From Strigamia acuminata (Eukaryota; Arthropoda; Chilopoda; Geophilomorpha; Linotaeniidae): a stretch of DNA of 64,000 bases. The position numbers were made by a program, and so were the translations under genes. The notes under the pieces were generated by a model. It made no database searches. It was not told the origin of the DNA and saw only the letters and a program-made list of their open reading frames with translations. Each line of letters starts with the position of its first letter. Position 1 is the first letter of the stretch. The stretch is taken from contig OX442324.1 in the NCBI GenBank assembly GCA_949358305.1, forward strand, positions 3,416,001 through 3,480,000, given 5' to 3'. Below, piece after piece: positions 25,702 to 51,800 of the stretch.

Positions 25702-26320
25702 ATGGCTGCTGTTAATCCCGAAAGAACTCGTATTGTCAACAGCATAAAATATCAGCTTACACAATTCAAAACGCCACCCTCCGATAGATATGTGGATAGG
25801 ATTATCACATTAACGAACGATCGCTCAATCAATATGGACAAATTAAAAGTTTTAGATGAAAATGTGAAGATGGTAAAAATCTCTTTCGATGACAAATATC
25901 TACAGATTCCTTATGAAATCGAGTAAGAATTCTTTCAGTAATTACAGTATTTGATTACATTTCTACAATCTTAATTATTTCGACCTTTTAGTTGCAATAA
26001 TTGTAGCAAGAAAATCAATGCGTTCGCGGAGCTGGCAATTAAGTTCAAAGTGATTAAACACAGTAAAGTGGAAGTCCCAACTGGAAAATGCCCTTATTGT
26101 AAAACGCCGATTGTATCCGTCCCAACCGGAATATGTCCGAAATGTGAACCGAGTGCAAACGTCCCATCTGAAATTTGTATCTACTGTAAAAAAACGATCA
26201 GATTCGTAAGTGTTTTTAATGTCTTTTAATTTAATTTGCCAATCAAATTTATTTATTTATTTATTTTTATTTCAGAGCAACTTTAATGTATTGATAGGTG
26301 CACGGAAAACCAGCCATTAA
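25702..26320 (+). CDS. Small protein with four CxxC knuckles (tandem zinc-ribbon-like), unknown function
   Basis: Exons: 25702-25922, 25992-26205, 26276-26320; 159 residues, phases agree. Residues 1-73 are Cys-free and mixed helical, starting MAAVNPERTRIVNSIKYQL. The C-terminal half has four CxxC pairs in order: CNNC, CPYC, CPKC, CIYC. The second, third and fourth are preceded by VPTGK, VPTGI and VPSEI, so the segment looks like an internal repeat. Two structural zinc ribbons would use all eight cysteines. The tail is short and basic (ARKTSH). I do not recognise the family. It lies in the 2.4-kb block with RPL34 that interrupts the duplicated Regnase/LAS1L junction. Confidence 0.7.
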
Positions 26321-26819
26321 AAAAAAAAATCATTATTTATAAAAAAAAAAAAATTTTCTAGCACTTTTTGTAAAATATAAAAAAAAAAAATTATTTACAT
26401 ATTTAATTATCTTTTCTAATCAATTGTTTGTTTTCGTTTTTTGTATAGTAGTTGAAATTAAAATTTCTAATCCAAATCGTTTCTCCGATGGTCATTTAAG
26501 AGTCAAAAATCCTTCAAACCTAAAAGAAAATCAAGAAAAAAATCAAGAAAATCAAGAAAAAATCAATAAAATTTAAGAAAAATCAATAAAGTTTAAGAAA
26601 AATCAATAAAATTTAAGAAAAATCAATAAAATTTAAGAAAAATCAATAAAATTTAAGAAAAATCAATAAAATTTATGAAAAATCAATAGAAACATACCCA
26701 GTTGATCAAACCAAACGTGCCATGAGCAGACGTTTTTGCTCTGAAGTAACCCATTAAATAAATGAACGTTGCACATTTTTTAGATATTTTTAAATTTTTT
26801 ATTTCTCCATTTTCTACAT
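26321..26819. repeat. Convergent spacer with a 20-bp minisatellite
   Basis: Between the zinc-ribbon gene and RPL34. At about 26530-26690 a unit AATCAATAAAATTTAAGAAA is repeated about seven times. The rest is A/T-rich 3' UTR-like sequence. Confidence 0.75.
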
Positions 26820-27388
26820 TTAAGCAGTCGCTTCCTTTTTACTTTTAGTTGTTTGTTGTTGCGCTTTCAGAACCTTAACGACGATCTTCTGTTCTTCGAT
26901 CAAAAACGCTCGAATAATTCTAAAAAAAAAAAAAACAATTTTTGTTAGAAAAACCATTAAAATTTCAATTTTATTTCATTTATTTTCACCTGCTTCGCAC
27001 ACATTTCGCACACCGCGAACCTCCGTACGTTCTGGAAACGGTTTTACGTCGTTTCGACATAGACATCAATTGCTTGGGTCTTGCGGGTGTGATCTAAATT
27101 CATACACAAATTTTAAAAAATTTCATCACGCGTTGCAAATCACGACCGAAAATAATTACCCCTTTTAATTTCATCTTGCAGTCGCCGCATTTTGGGATCC
27201 TGCCTGGTTTCTTGGTGTAAAGATATACCAAGCGTCCTCCGGGAGTCTTCGAACTGAGAAAAAACACATCCAAAGTTATTTTTCGTCGCTATTTGACATT
27301 TGTCCACGAGAGAAAAAACTTACATTCTTCTACGATTCGATTGAGTGTTGTAACTCAATCGACGTCTGTAAGTCAATCGCTGCACCAT
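26820..27388 (-). CDS. RpL34: 60S ribosomal protein L34 (eL34)
   Basis: Exons on the minus strand: 27388-27324, 27253-27160, 27093-26990, 26919-26820; 120 residues. The protein starts [20 protein letters not shown] and carries the [20 protein letters not shown] segment, then KGITPARP and [20 protein letters not shown]. The two CxxC pairs (CGDC, CAKC) are the family's zinc site. The tail is Lys/Gln-rich. Length, order and motifs all fit eL34 of the large ribosomal subunit. It shares an inserted block with the zinc-ribbon gene, and the second copy of the duplicated segment begins about 190 bp upstream of its start. Confidence 0.98.
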
Positions 27389-28072
27389 TTTCGCTCCAAA
27401 TTAAGCACAATCGAATATTTATTCCCTATTTATATATTGGTTTTTATTAGCGGATGGCATCTAATAAAGAAGAATTTTACGAAACCGGATGTAGAAAAAG
27501 TTTCGAAATGCCACCTAGTGGCAGTTTATTTCAGAAAAAGATGGCCTCTCTTTTGCATTCCTACGAGCAGTCAATATAGAAAGAAACGAACGAACGAACC
27601 GATTTCGTTTTTTAATTTCTTTTTTTTGATTATTACTGTAAAAATTGTCAGATATTAGAATGGTTTTACAAGATAATTATCATTAATTTCTACTCGTGCA
27701 CTGTTATTGGTGAATTTCCTTGTGTAATTTCGATATATTTGTACCCTTGAATGAATAATTAACCTAGATTGTTAATATAAAGAAGAAATTTTTTGTTTAT
27801 TTTCAAGCAATAATTACTTTACTGTTTGTTTTATTATTTGTTTTAAAAAAAAAAAACTTATATTCTCATTTATCGAGACGTTTTGATTAATTTAAAAGAA
27901 AATAATAATAATGATTTGGTCAGGTGTAATGTTTTATACACAAAAAACAGCAAAAGTAAAAAACATTCTTATTAGCCATAGTTCGAGATGTGGAAGTTAT
28001 ATTGTAAATTGGATGGATTAAAAAAAAAATGTTTTTTATTTTTTTTTGCATTATTTTTAAGATATTTATTAT
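27389..28072. other. RPL34 upstream region and duplicated copy 2 of the Regnase 3' flank
   Basis: RPL34's promoter must lie within about 27389-27590. From about 27590 to 28003 the DNA matches 23605-24018. It then jumps directly to sequence matching 24719 onward, so about 700 bp of copy 1 is missing here. Confidence 0.6.
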
Positions 28073-29275
28073 TTAGAATATCACGAGTGCGGATTGAATG
28101 GCCTTCAACTGCGCTTCGGTCCAAAAGTGAGCCCGTTTTGTAAATTTCGTTATGTGCAGTCGTTCTTCTAAGTTGGGCATTTCGAGCGTCGAATAGTTTT
28201 GTTCTTCCTCAACGGTTTCACTAAAATTAAAAAAAAATATATATATATATAAATAAATTGAAATGTGTGTTTAGCATTACGTGTCGATGGTGTCCACGTT
28301 GCAACCACTTCGAACCGCTGCTTGATGGCAATATAAACTGTCGACGGAAACCGGAAGACTCAAATCAAGAAAAGGAAGTTCTACGATTTGACTTGGAAGA
28401 ATTCCTAATGGATAATCCTTCCATTCGATTTCTTCCGTTGCCAATTCCCAAGATTTAAAATTGTTTTTTGCAGCAGAAATTTTTGAATTCGATTTATTTT
28501 CTGCATTAAATATCTCCGTTGGATCTTTCGCACATAATTCACTCATCCGCGACGCTTCTTTGTCCCAATAATTCTGCTCGATCCAATTCATGGCTAAATG
28601 GAAAGCTGCTTGTAAGACGGATAATGGCGGGAAGTTCGTGTGACTAGCTTCATGACGTAAGTCGACCAGCCATTCAGGAATATGAAACTGCAAAATACAG
28701 AAATGTTTTAATTACCATAAATTTTTAATTTTTTTTTCAATTTTAGAGTCTTGCTTTTTGTGATATCAAATCAACCGGAGTTTTTCTGCCGCCTTTTTGA
28801 CCGACTTCAGTGACTAAATTAACAAATCTGATTATAGCCGCGCTGTACATCATAATTAAATCGCCTTGAAGAATTTGCGCTTCGTCCGAGTTTTGCGACA
28901 TGAAATCGCGGACGTAAGCACGAAGCAGTGTGTCGGTAACTTCAATTCCTAGGGGAATTTTTCCGTAGCAACGACTTTTCCATGTGGATAAACGATTAAG
29001 AGCGAAAATTTTATCTTGAATTGCAGAACTGAAGATTTTCTGCTTCACTGTTTGCCATTCGAACCTACAATAGAACGCGTGCAATTAAATTATCAACATT
29101 TTTAATAATATTTACGCAAAACGTTTTACTTGGATATCCACGGCACTAAAGTAGGTTCAAGGGGATGTTTGGATGCTTTGCATTCCACATTTACTTCCTC
29201 TCTTCTTTTTTTTTTCTTAATTTTATGTTTACGTTTGAGTTTTAAATGTCTTGGTAACGTCTTCGTTGGCGCCAT
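28073..29275 (-). CDS. Las1L: LAS1-like ribosome-biogenesis endonuclease
   Basis: LAS1 is the HEPN-type nuclease that cuts ITS2 in pre-rRNA with its kinase partner Grc3/NOL9. Exons on the minus strand: 29275-29130, 29064-28755, 28687-28281, 28220-28073; 336 residues. After a Lys-rich start (KRKHKIKKKKRR, nuclear-signal-like) the Las1 domain has FALNRLSTWKSR, SAAIIRFVNLV and PEWLVDLRHEASHTNFP. The last holds the RxxxxH HEPN signature (RHEASH). The C-terminal exon (THFWTEAQ-type end with FTKRAHFWTEAQLKAI) resembles the Grc3-binding tail. It is much shorter than the human protein because the acidic middle is small. Intron 2 needs a GC donor (AAA|GCAAGA). The 3' part is duplicated at 24787-25180. 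Confidence 0.93.
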
Positions 29276-29552
29276 GACACTTGAAAATATAACGGTTAAC
29301 AAAAGGACGAAACTAAGGCTTTGTTTATTTTGCTAATTAATGGTATCCTCCTGTTGGTAGTTGTTTGATATTAATCGCCGCTAGAGTATGCATCGGTGCA
29401 AAAATGTAAGCTTTAGACTTCTCATAAAACTATGCAAGTTATCAGCTGGTGAGACTCGTTGTAAGCTGTTTTGGTAAGTTGTGAATAGAATATTTATTGT
29501 TTTCGGTTGATGAAAATAATTATTGTTTTTTTTTTAAAGCCGTGGAATTATC
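29276..29552. promoter_or_regulatory. Divergent promoter, LAS1L / pyridoxal kinase
   Basis: 277 bp separate the two start codons on opposite strands. A compact shared promoter is the simplest reading. The ATG of the kinase follows an AAAG (about 29539), possibly a leader-exon acceptor. No clear TATA box. Confidence 0.55.
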
Positions 29553-31942
29553 ATGAATACTTGTGACTTCGCTGAAGGACGAGTCTTGTCTATACAAAGC
29601 CATGTTGTATCAGGATATGTGGGAAATAAGAGTGCTACTTTTCCTTTACAAGTAATAAAAACCGTGTTTGATTTTACTGCTATCAGTTGCTTTTAATTTT
29701 TTTTTACGATTTTAGATTTTAGGTTTTGAAGTCGATGTGATCAACTCTGTCCAATTTTCTAATCATACAGGTAACAAAATTATTGAAAGCAGAATAAATC
29801 AAAATTGAATTGAGTTGAATTTTTGCCTAAAAAAATGAATTTTTGCCTAAGAAAATGAATTTTTGCCTAAAAAAATGAATTTTTGCCTAAAAAAATGAAT
29901 TTTTGCCTAAAAAAATGAATTTTTGCCTAAAAAAATGAATTTTTGCCTAAAAAAATGAATTTTTGCCTAAAAAAATGAATTTTTGCCTAAAAAAATGAAT
30001 TTTTGCCTAAAAAAATGAATTTTTGCCTAAAAAAATGAATTTTTGCCTAAAAAAATGAATTTTTGCCTAAAAAAATGAATTTTTGCCTAAAAAAATGAAT
30101 TTTTGCCTAAAAAAATGAATTTTTGCCTAAAAAAATGAATTTTTGCCTAAAAAAGTGAATTTTTGCCTAAAAAAATGAATTTTTGCCTAAAAAAATGAAT
30201 TTTTGCCTAAAAAAATGAATTTTTGCCTAAAAAAATGAATTTTTGCCTAAAAAAATTGAATCTTGCTCAAGTTTACCCCTCAATTTTTAGGGTATCACCA
30301 TTGCAAAGGTCAAGTACTTGATGCAACTCAATTGGAACAACTTATGTCAGGATTAAGATTAAATAATATTTTAAATTACACCCATCTTTTATCCGGTAAT
30401 TATTTCTTTGGAAATTAATTGTATAAAAATAGTGAACTAAAACAGAAAATCTTTTTCTCTGAAGGCTACATCGGTAATGTCTCATTTGTGAAAAAAATCG
30501 CGGACGTCGCCAAAGAGCTGAAGGAAATTAATCCCGGTTTAATATACGGTGATTTGACTGTAGCAATTTAAGTCTTGGTGTGGATAAAATACAGTACAAA
30601 GTTGATATTTTTACAGTTTGTGATCCTGTAATGGGAGATAATGGAGAAATGGTGATTAATTTGTTCTTCAATAATCTTATTTATTGAATTTCAACCTTTT
30701 TTTGCTTTCAATTTCAGTACGTTCCAGCCGAAATACTGCCAGTTTATCAAAACGAAATCCTGCCATTAGCAAATATCATAACACCAAACCAATACGAAGC
30801 AGAGTAATTATTCATTGGTCCATTATTCATTCTGATTTTTCTACAATTAAACATTTAATTTATTTAGATTATTAACTGGTGTCACGATCAAAACTGAAGA
30901 CGATGCGTGGGAAGCTGTGAACAAAATTCATTCTCAAGGCCCTCAAACCGTGATTATAACGAGCACCAATTTGGGACCGGAAGATAAATTGATGGGACTG
31001 GCCAGTAGTTTGAAAGGTTGATAGTTTTGCTTGATCAACGTAAATATTTGATGAATGATTTATTCATCTAGATGGGAAGACATTGAGAGTACGTTTGAAC
31101 ATCCCCAAATTAGCTTGTTCTTTCACGGGAACAGGCGATTTATTTACTGCATGCTTTTTGGCTTGGATGTCCAAAACGAAAAACGATCTAAAGGTAACTT
31201 TTAATGATTTGTTATCCATGACAGTAAGTGTAATTTAACGCATTACCAATACACGGGTGTAAAACTGGTAAGAGTAAAAAGCAAAAAAAATCATCCTTTT
31301 TCTGAAAAGGATCAGTTTTTGTGCTTAAAAGTGAATTTTTGCACCTAAAAATTAACTTTTGCTCATGAAATGTATTTTATTTATCTGAAGAAATGCATTT
31401 TACTGCCTAAAATTCATTTTTAGTGCCTTTTAGCACCTAAAAATTAACTTTTGCACATGAAATGCATTTTACTGCCTAAAATTCATTTTTAGTGCCTTTT
31501 TGCACCTAAAAATCAACTTTTGTACATGAAATGCATTTTATTTCTCTAAAGAAATTCATTTCTAGTGCATTTTTGCATCTAAAAAGTGGATTTTTGTTCT
31601 ACTAACACGGTTTATTTTTGTGATGAGGTTGTAATTTTGAACAAATCTAGTTATCGATGATTTCACATTTTAACAGATTGCGTCTGAGAAGACCGTAAGT
31701 ACTGTTCAAGACGTTTTAAAACGGACGTTTGAAATTGCTGAAGGTAATTGGTTCAAAATCCGATATTAATTAACAGTGATTTTACTTTGAATCTATTTAT
31801 TTTTTGGATGAAACCAGGCAAACTATCGAACACGGAAGTTCAAAAACCTGCTGTAATCGAACTCAAACTGATTCAAAGTAAAAACGATATCGAGAATCCG
31901 AAAACGCCTTTCAAAGCCCAAGTTGTTAAATCTGAAATCTAG
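29553..31942 (+). CDS. Pdxk: Pyridoxal kinase
   Basis: This enzyme phosphorylates pyridoxal, pyridoxine and pyridoxamine at the 5' hydroxyl to make vitamin B6 cofactor in the cytosol. Exons: 29553-29651, 29716-29770, 30291-30395, 30465-30548, 30617-30651, 30718-30803, 30868-31016, 31072-31193, 31677-31743, 31818-31942; 308 residues. Ribokinase-fold motifs appear in order: [77 protein letters not shown], and the catalytic [15 protein letters not shown] with the Asp of GTGD as base. The C-terminal [11 protein letters not shown] is typical of animal enzymes. A 22-copy minisatellite fills intron 2 and a diffuse repeat fills intron 8. Confidence 0.98.
29811..30262. repeat. 20-bp minisatellite, about 22 near-identical copies, in Pdxk intron 2
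   Basis: The unit TTTTGCCTAAAAAAATGAAT is repeated head-to-tail with only rare single-base changes (one GAAAATGAAT, one AAAAGTGAAT). The array has no spacers, so it is not CRISPR-like. Such uniformity implies recent expansion or ongoing homogenisation. Confidence 0.97.
31260..31610. repeat. Diffuse repeat in Pdxk intron 8
   Basis: Irregular tandem copies of segments such as TTTTTGCACCTAAAAATTAA and ATGAAATGCATTTTACTGCC. The TTTTTGCACCTAAA core resembles the 20-bp unit in intron 2 and a stretch at about 13825-13900. Confidence 0.7.
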
Positions 31943-32870
31943 CTATAAACCGCACAAACCAAAAAATGTAACAACATTCCATGGTCTTCCAATTAAGTTC
32001 CAAATAGGAAATTCTAGCAATTATGAATGTTTTATTTCCTAATAAAATGTAATTCGACTTTTATTCGTTGTTCCACCAAACAGTGAAAAAAAAACAACAA
32101 CAACAAAAAAAAAAACACATTTCCGCTTCTTTTTCTGCTCCAACAGCAGATTTTTAAATTTATTTCATAAAATAAAAACTGGAATACAGAGGGCGCGTCG
32201 GCCAGTCGTGTTGACTTGAAAACTCGGATAATTATTTAAAACATGATTTCACGTCAAGCAACGAGTCCTTTATGAGATCACATGAATCTTAAGCAAGCAA
32301 CTTATATATTTTGTACAAATGTTTCACATTTTAGTATGGAATGAGCAAAAGCAGCAGAGAAGCAGGTTTTAACACGATACCCCCTTGTGTTAACACCTAA
32401 TACCATTTGGAATGCCAATACAATTCCCAGTACAAAATAAAAGAATCAAAAAAGAGTGTGTAACAGTACGTAACAGCTTTTTTTTTTTTTTTCAAATTGG
32501 AAAACAGAAAAAATTCCTGCGTTCCGAGTATAAGAGCAGAAAATAAAACGCTAGATTGCATTATGAATATTTCAATTCTCGACCCCACTAATAAATAACC
32601 CCAGCACTTGATTTTTTTTGCAGGATGGAGCACAAGAGCGGGCATTTTTAAAAAAAACGAATTTAAAAACGAGTAAAAATATCACATCTACAAAAAATAA
32701 AAAATACAATACGAGTATTCGTTCAATCTTTCTAAGACGATATAACACTGAACACCAGCTGAACGTCTAACTATTGAGCGACACACAAGGTTGAAACACG
32801 CACGAGTGGTTTCCCAGTCTCGGTAACAATTTTTTTTTCTTCATCTTAAAATCTGGTCCCGGTTATATTT
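31943..32870. other. Tail-to-tail spacer: Pdxk and Ptp99A 3' UTRs
   Basis: A candidate AATAAA for Pdxk occurs near 32040. The rest is AT-rich and presumably the minus-strand 3' UTR of the phosphatase gene. No further gene seen. Confidence 0.5.
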
Positions 32871-47254
<14,384 letters not shown>

Positions 47255-48838
47255 GCGAAATGGACACTATGCACACCTCTCCCCAACGGCCGGTGCGGAC
47301 ATGACACTAAGCCCATGCGGCTCTCGAAAGCCGCTCGCTCAGCGTCCACTGGTCTCCATCATCTGCACGAATCCGCCACTCCGGATCCGCGGTCGGCTTC
47401 TCACACTCGCTTTGCGATGGCTGCCACCACGAGCGCTTCACGGCTCTGCAACGATGGGGGAGCGAACGGAACCACTTTGCGTCGAGGGAGACTTGCACTT
47501 GCACTGCCTTTCAGCTTGAGCTTGCTCGTCCTCGTCCAAAAGAAGCAGCAGCAGCTGCAGGCGCTCTTTCAGGTTGGATGATCGAGCACAAGTGACCTTT
47601 ACTCTCCCAGCCAAACACTTGGTCTGCTCTAGTCAAAGAAAGAGCTAGCTAGCTGCCAGATGGGGGGAAGGGAAAGGGAAGGAAGGGTAACTTCTCGTTA
47701 TTCATTTCCTCCCTTCTTTTTAAGCCATGTGCTAAAACCACTTGATACTCGCGACTAAATAACACGCCGAACCAAATTCACCAAAAAACATTAGAATTAA
47801 ATTACAATTAAATGCGAGTTAAGATTTCTATTTTTTTTGTGCAAATAAACGTCAATATATTTTATTCTGTTTATCGGATTTTTGTTGATTGGCCTTTTTC
47901 TCCATCCGGTCGATATCTTGTGTGCACAGTGGGATGCGGTCGCCTAGCAACGGGTTTTCCGCTCGGCCGTAAGGAGCCGCGCCCGTCAATGGAGTGACAT
48001 ATGAGTCATTGCTTAGTGGAGTTTGCTTTGGTTTTTGGGTGGAATCCACTGAGATGATGGGGATGATCTAGTGTGTCGGGGTTTAGGGTTCGCCCACGCT
48101 GATTCAAATCGCTGTCTGGTAAGGAACGCGAGAGACAGCAACTCGGTGACCTTTTGGCAGGTGAACCGTGGGAACGAGAGGGGATTCTAAGCACGCTCGC
48201 CATAGACGCCCCGTGCCTGCGAAGAAGTGGAAGGAAGGAAGGGCACGCTTAATTCAAAAACTCGCTGCATTTTCGGTCGCGGCCACGTTTGCGCCTTTTG
48301 CGCCTTTTTTTTTCGTTCTGCGCGAAATGTATGTCGTCATTTGATAGTGCTGCATTACAAGTTAATTACTGGATATAAAAACGGACAGGAAAGAGGAAAT
48401 TTTTTTTGCTGTCATTAAAAATCCTGTTTTTAATTTTTTAATTTTTTTTTTTTTAATTTTTTTGGTTTTTGTTTATTTTTTTTGGGTTGTAATTAAAGTG
48501 AAACGGGTTAATGAGCAGAAAAAAGAAATATTTTTAAAATTTGGATTTATTTATTTTTATTTATTTTTTTATTTGTTTTTGTTTGTTTATTTTGGTGGTG
48601 GTATTTGAAATTTAAAATATTTTCCTGTTGAATAAAAGATGACGGATACGTTTTACATTTTTTCGTTTGTTTTCTGCTATAGAATTGAAGGAAGTTTGTA
48701 GGAGCGCTTTTAAGGAATAAAGTTTCTCGAATTTGCCACTATGATTATTAGCGCTTGTGCGAGTGTTAGGGATAGTTCCTTCACCCAGCCATCAAGCGGC
48801 GGGGAAAGGGTGAATCAACCAGCAGCCATAGCCAGAGT
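47255..48838. promoter_or_regulatory. Head-to-head intergenic region, Ptp99A / STRIP
   Basis: A GC-rich block (47119-47590) covers the Ptp99A first exon and its upstream leader, with open frames on both strands that are composition artefacts. The next kilobase is AT-rich and leads to the STRIP leader. Two transcripts diverge from here; no core promoter element stands out. Confidence 0.5.
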
Positions 48839-51800
48839 ATGGAGTTTAATGGCGCTGGTTGTTCGCCTGGACCAACGATCCTTTACGGCAGAGACTTAAG
48901 ACGGAGGCCACGCTCAGACTCCGATGTAAGATGCTTTGTAATAAACGTTGCAATGTGTTAAATTAGAAAGGATTTTTACTTTGAAATAACTTTGCAGACT
49001 ATGAATGACGCGTCGGACATTGAATTTTCGTACAGCGATGCCGACGAGCATCTGCGCGAAATTGCCGAATTGTACAGTTACACGGAAGAAAATGAGTTCC
49101 ACCAAAACCGAAAAGCGTTTGACGAGTTGATGGAAGAATATGGTTAATTAATAAGAAACGTTGAATTTGTTTTGCGAAAAATGTAAACTCATAAAAAAAA
49201 AATTCAATTTCAGGCATTGGTGCGAAGTGGACTAAAATGAACGAGACACAACAGCAACGTGTGATTTCGCGTTTGCTGGACCAATTGGAAGTGTCTCAGC
49301 GCGCCATTCGCATTAAAGCACTGCGCAGCGTTTTGTATCTCGTGCAAGGTGTGTTTGCTGAGGTGGAGTCCGAAGAGGAGCAGCAAAATTGGGAGAGGAC
49401 GAATGTTTTTCTGTTGTATGCTAATGGCGTTTTCACTATATGTGCAGAGTTGTTGTCAATGGAAGTCAAGTGCGAAAATTCAATTAAAGTTTTCTTTTTA
49501 AGTTTTAAATATTTTTATTTATTTATTTATTAATTTTGTAGGAATGAGAGCGCCGCCATGTGTGCACTTCGCAAACCAGCAGTTTCACTTTCAGATAGTA
49601 CAGATCTTCGTATAATTTTAAATATTCTTTACACTGTCATTGAAGTCATGCGCTGTTCACGAGATTCGGATACTGACGAGATGAAACGCACGCGCGAGTT
49701 GCTTCGTACGGAACTGAGTATGCAATCAAGGCATCGGATTGCGCTGTCAACTTAATGTTTATTTCTGTTCGTAGGTCAGAAGAGTGAGTGGGCGATCATG
49801 CCAATCATGGCGTTGCTATTCATGATAACGGAGTTCTGCAGCGGAACCGTTCCACATTTTCCCATTAAAAAGATATTGTTGCTTTTATGGAAAATCCTTT
49901 TGGTTTGTCTTGGCGGGATGGATGAATTACGGGAGCTGAAAAACAAATACAGAGACGAGGTCGGCCTTCCACCGATCAAGGAAGACACGATCGAAGTCAC
50001 TCGAACAATGCGAGCCGCCTCTCCGCCGGCTTCGGCCGCCGATTTGATCGAAGCTCAGCAACAGCGCAATTGTACACGCCCGTTTAGACGAGTCAGTCTG
50101 ATATATTGAAAAAATTTTAAAAAAAATTTAAAAATTGATGTTTTTAACTCGGATTTTCTTCTCAGAGTTTGACAAAACAAAACAGCATGGACGATGCTGC
50201 GTTTCAAGATATGGAAGGCGATGAGCGGCCTGATGACGAAATGGAAGAACAGCAATCGTTTTTTATCGACGAAGAACAAGACGAAAGGCAAGGCGAATTT
50301 AATCAAGAGTTGTCGTCAAGACCATCGACTCCCGTACCTTTTAAAGGCTTACCTTGGTCGCCTAAAGTGAGACAGAAAGATATCGACCAGTTTTTAGACA
50401 ACACTCGCAGGAAATTTGTCGGTTTTCCTTTGCGCGGCGATCGAACCTCGTTGGCCGGTCTTCCTTTGCCGTTGCACGAAGGCTTGCGAGTGTTGCAGCA
50501 GCACGTGTACATGTCGTTGTCGGACGTTCAGATTCGACGCGAAGAAGAGATCGCTCGCAATCCGTTGTCTCAGCCGGAAGCGGAGATTAAAAACACACAG
50601 GCGGAACTTCTGTACCAGCAGATGTTGCCGGAACTTCCACAATACATGATCGCGTTGCTTAAAATTCTTTTAGCAGCTGCACCCACATCGAAAGCGAAGA
50701 CAGACTCGATTAATATTATGGCGGACGTATTACCAGAAGAAATGCCGTAAATAATTGCACAATTTGTCGGTTTTTATAATTTTTATTTGTTTAATTTATT
50801 GTTTTTACAGCTTGACTGTGCTGCAATCAATGAAATTGGGGATAGACGTAAACAGACACAAGGAAATAATTGTCAAAGCGGTTTCTGGAATACTGCTGCT
50901 GCTGTTGAAGCATTTTAAATTAAATCACATTTACCAATTCGAATTTGTTAGCCAACACCTCGTATTTGCTAACTGTATTCCGTTGGTTTTAAAATTTTTT
51001 AATCAGAACATCATGGCATACATACAAGCAAAGAACACGTACGTTTACCGAGTAAAATTTGAAATATTGAAGAAATTAAATTTTTTTTTCTTTAAAGTAT
51101 TGCGATCATAGATTTTCCGTCGTGCGTCATTGGTGAGCAGCCAGAATTAACGGCGGAGACATTGGTGAGCCCCTAGTTGAATTATTTGAAAATATTTTAG
51201 CCACCTTGATGTACTTGTAGTGCTCTTTTCAGGAGATCGGTGACAACGCACAATTCTGTTGGCGGAACATGTTTTCTTGCACAAATTTGCTGCGAATTTT
51301 GAATAAATTGACCAAATGGAAGCATTCACGCATTATGGTTTGTGATTTATTATTACCGCCATTGTGATTAGCGTAATAATTTATTTTATGTATACAGATG
51401 TTGGTGGTTTTCAAATCGGCGCCCATTTTAAAACGAGCACTGAAAGTGAAACACGCTATGATGCAGTTATACATACTAAAATTACTTAAAATGCAGACGA
51501 AATATTTGGGCCGGCAATGGCGGAAAAGCAACATGAAAACCATGTCTGCTATTTACCAGAAAGTTCGACACCGTTTGAACGACGACTGGGCCTACGGCAA
51601 TGGTTATTATTATCGTTTATTCACTTTTAATTTTGAGATTTGTGGCTGTAAATCGTTCTGGCTGTAATTTTGAAGAGTTTTTTTGAGATGCAATGTTAGG
51701 TTAATAGTTAGTTAAGTGCGAAATCGGTGGAAAATTATCTTAAATTATCTTTGCTTTACTAATCAACTGCTCAGTTTGTTTAACCATTAGATAGAATAAT

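Noticed and set aside
29811-30262. CRISPR-like regular repeat
   Set aside because: Units are contiguous with no spacers, in an intron of a eukaryotic gene; it is a minisatellite.
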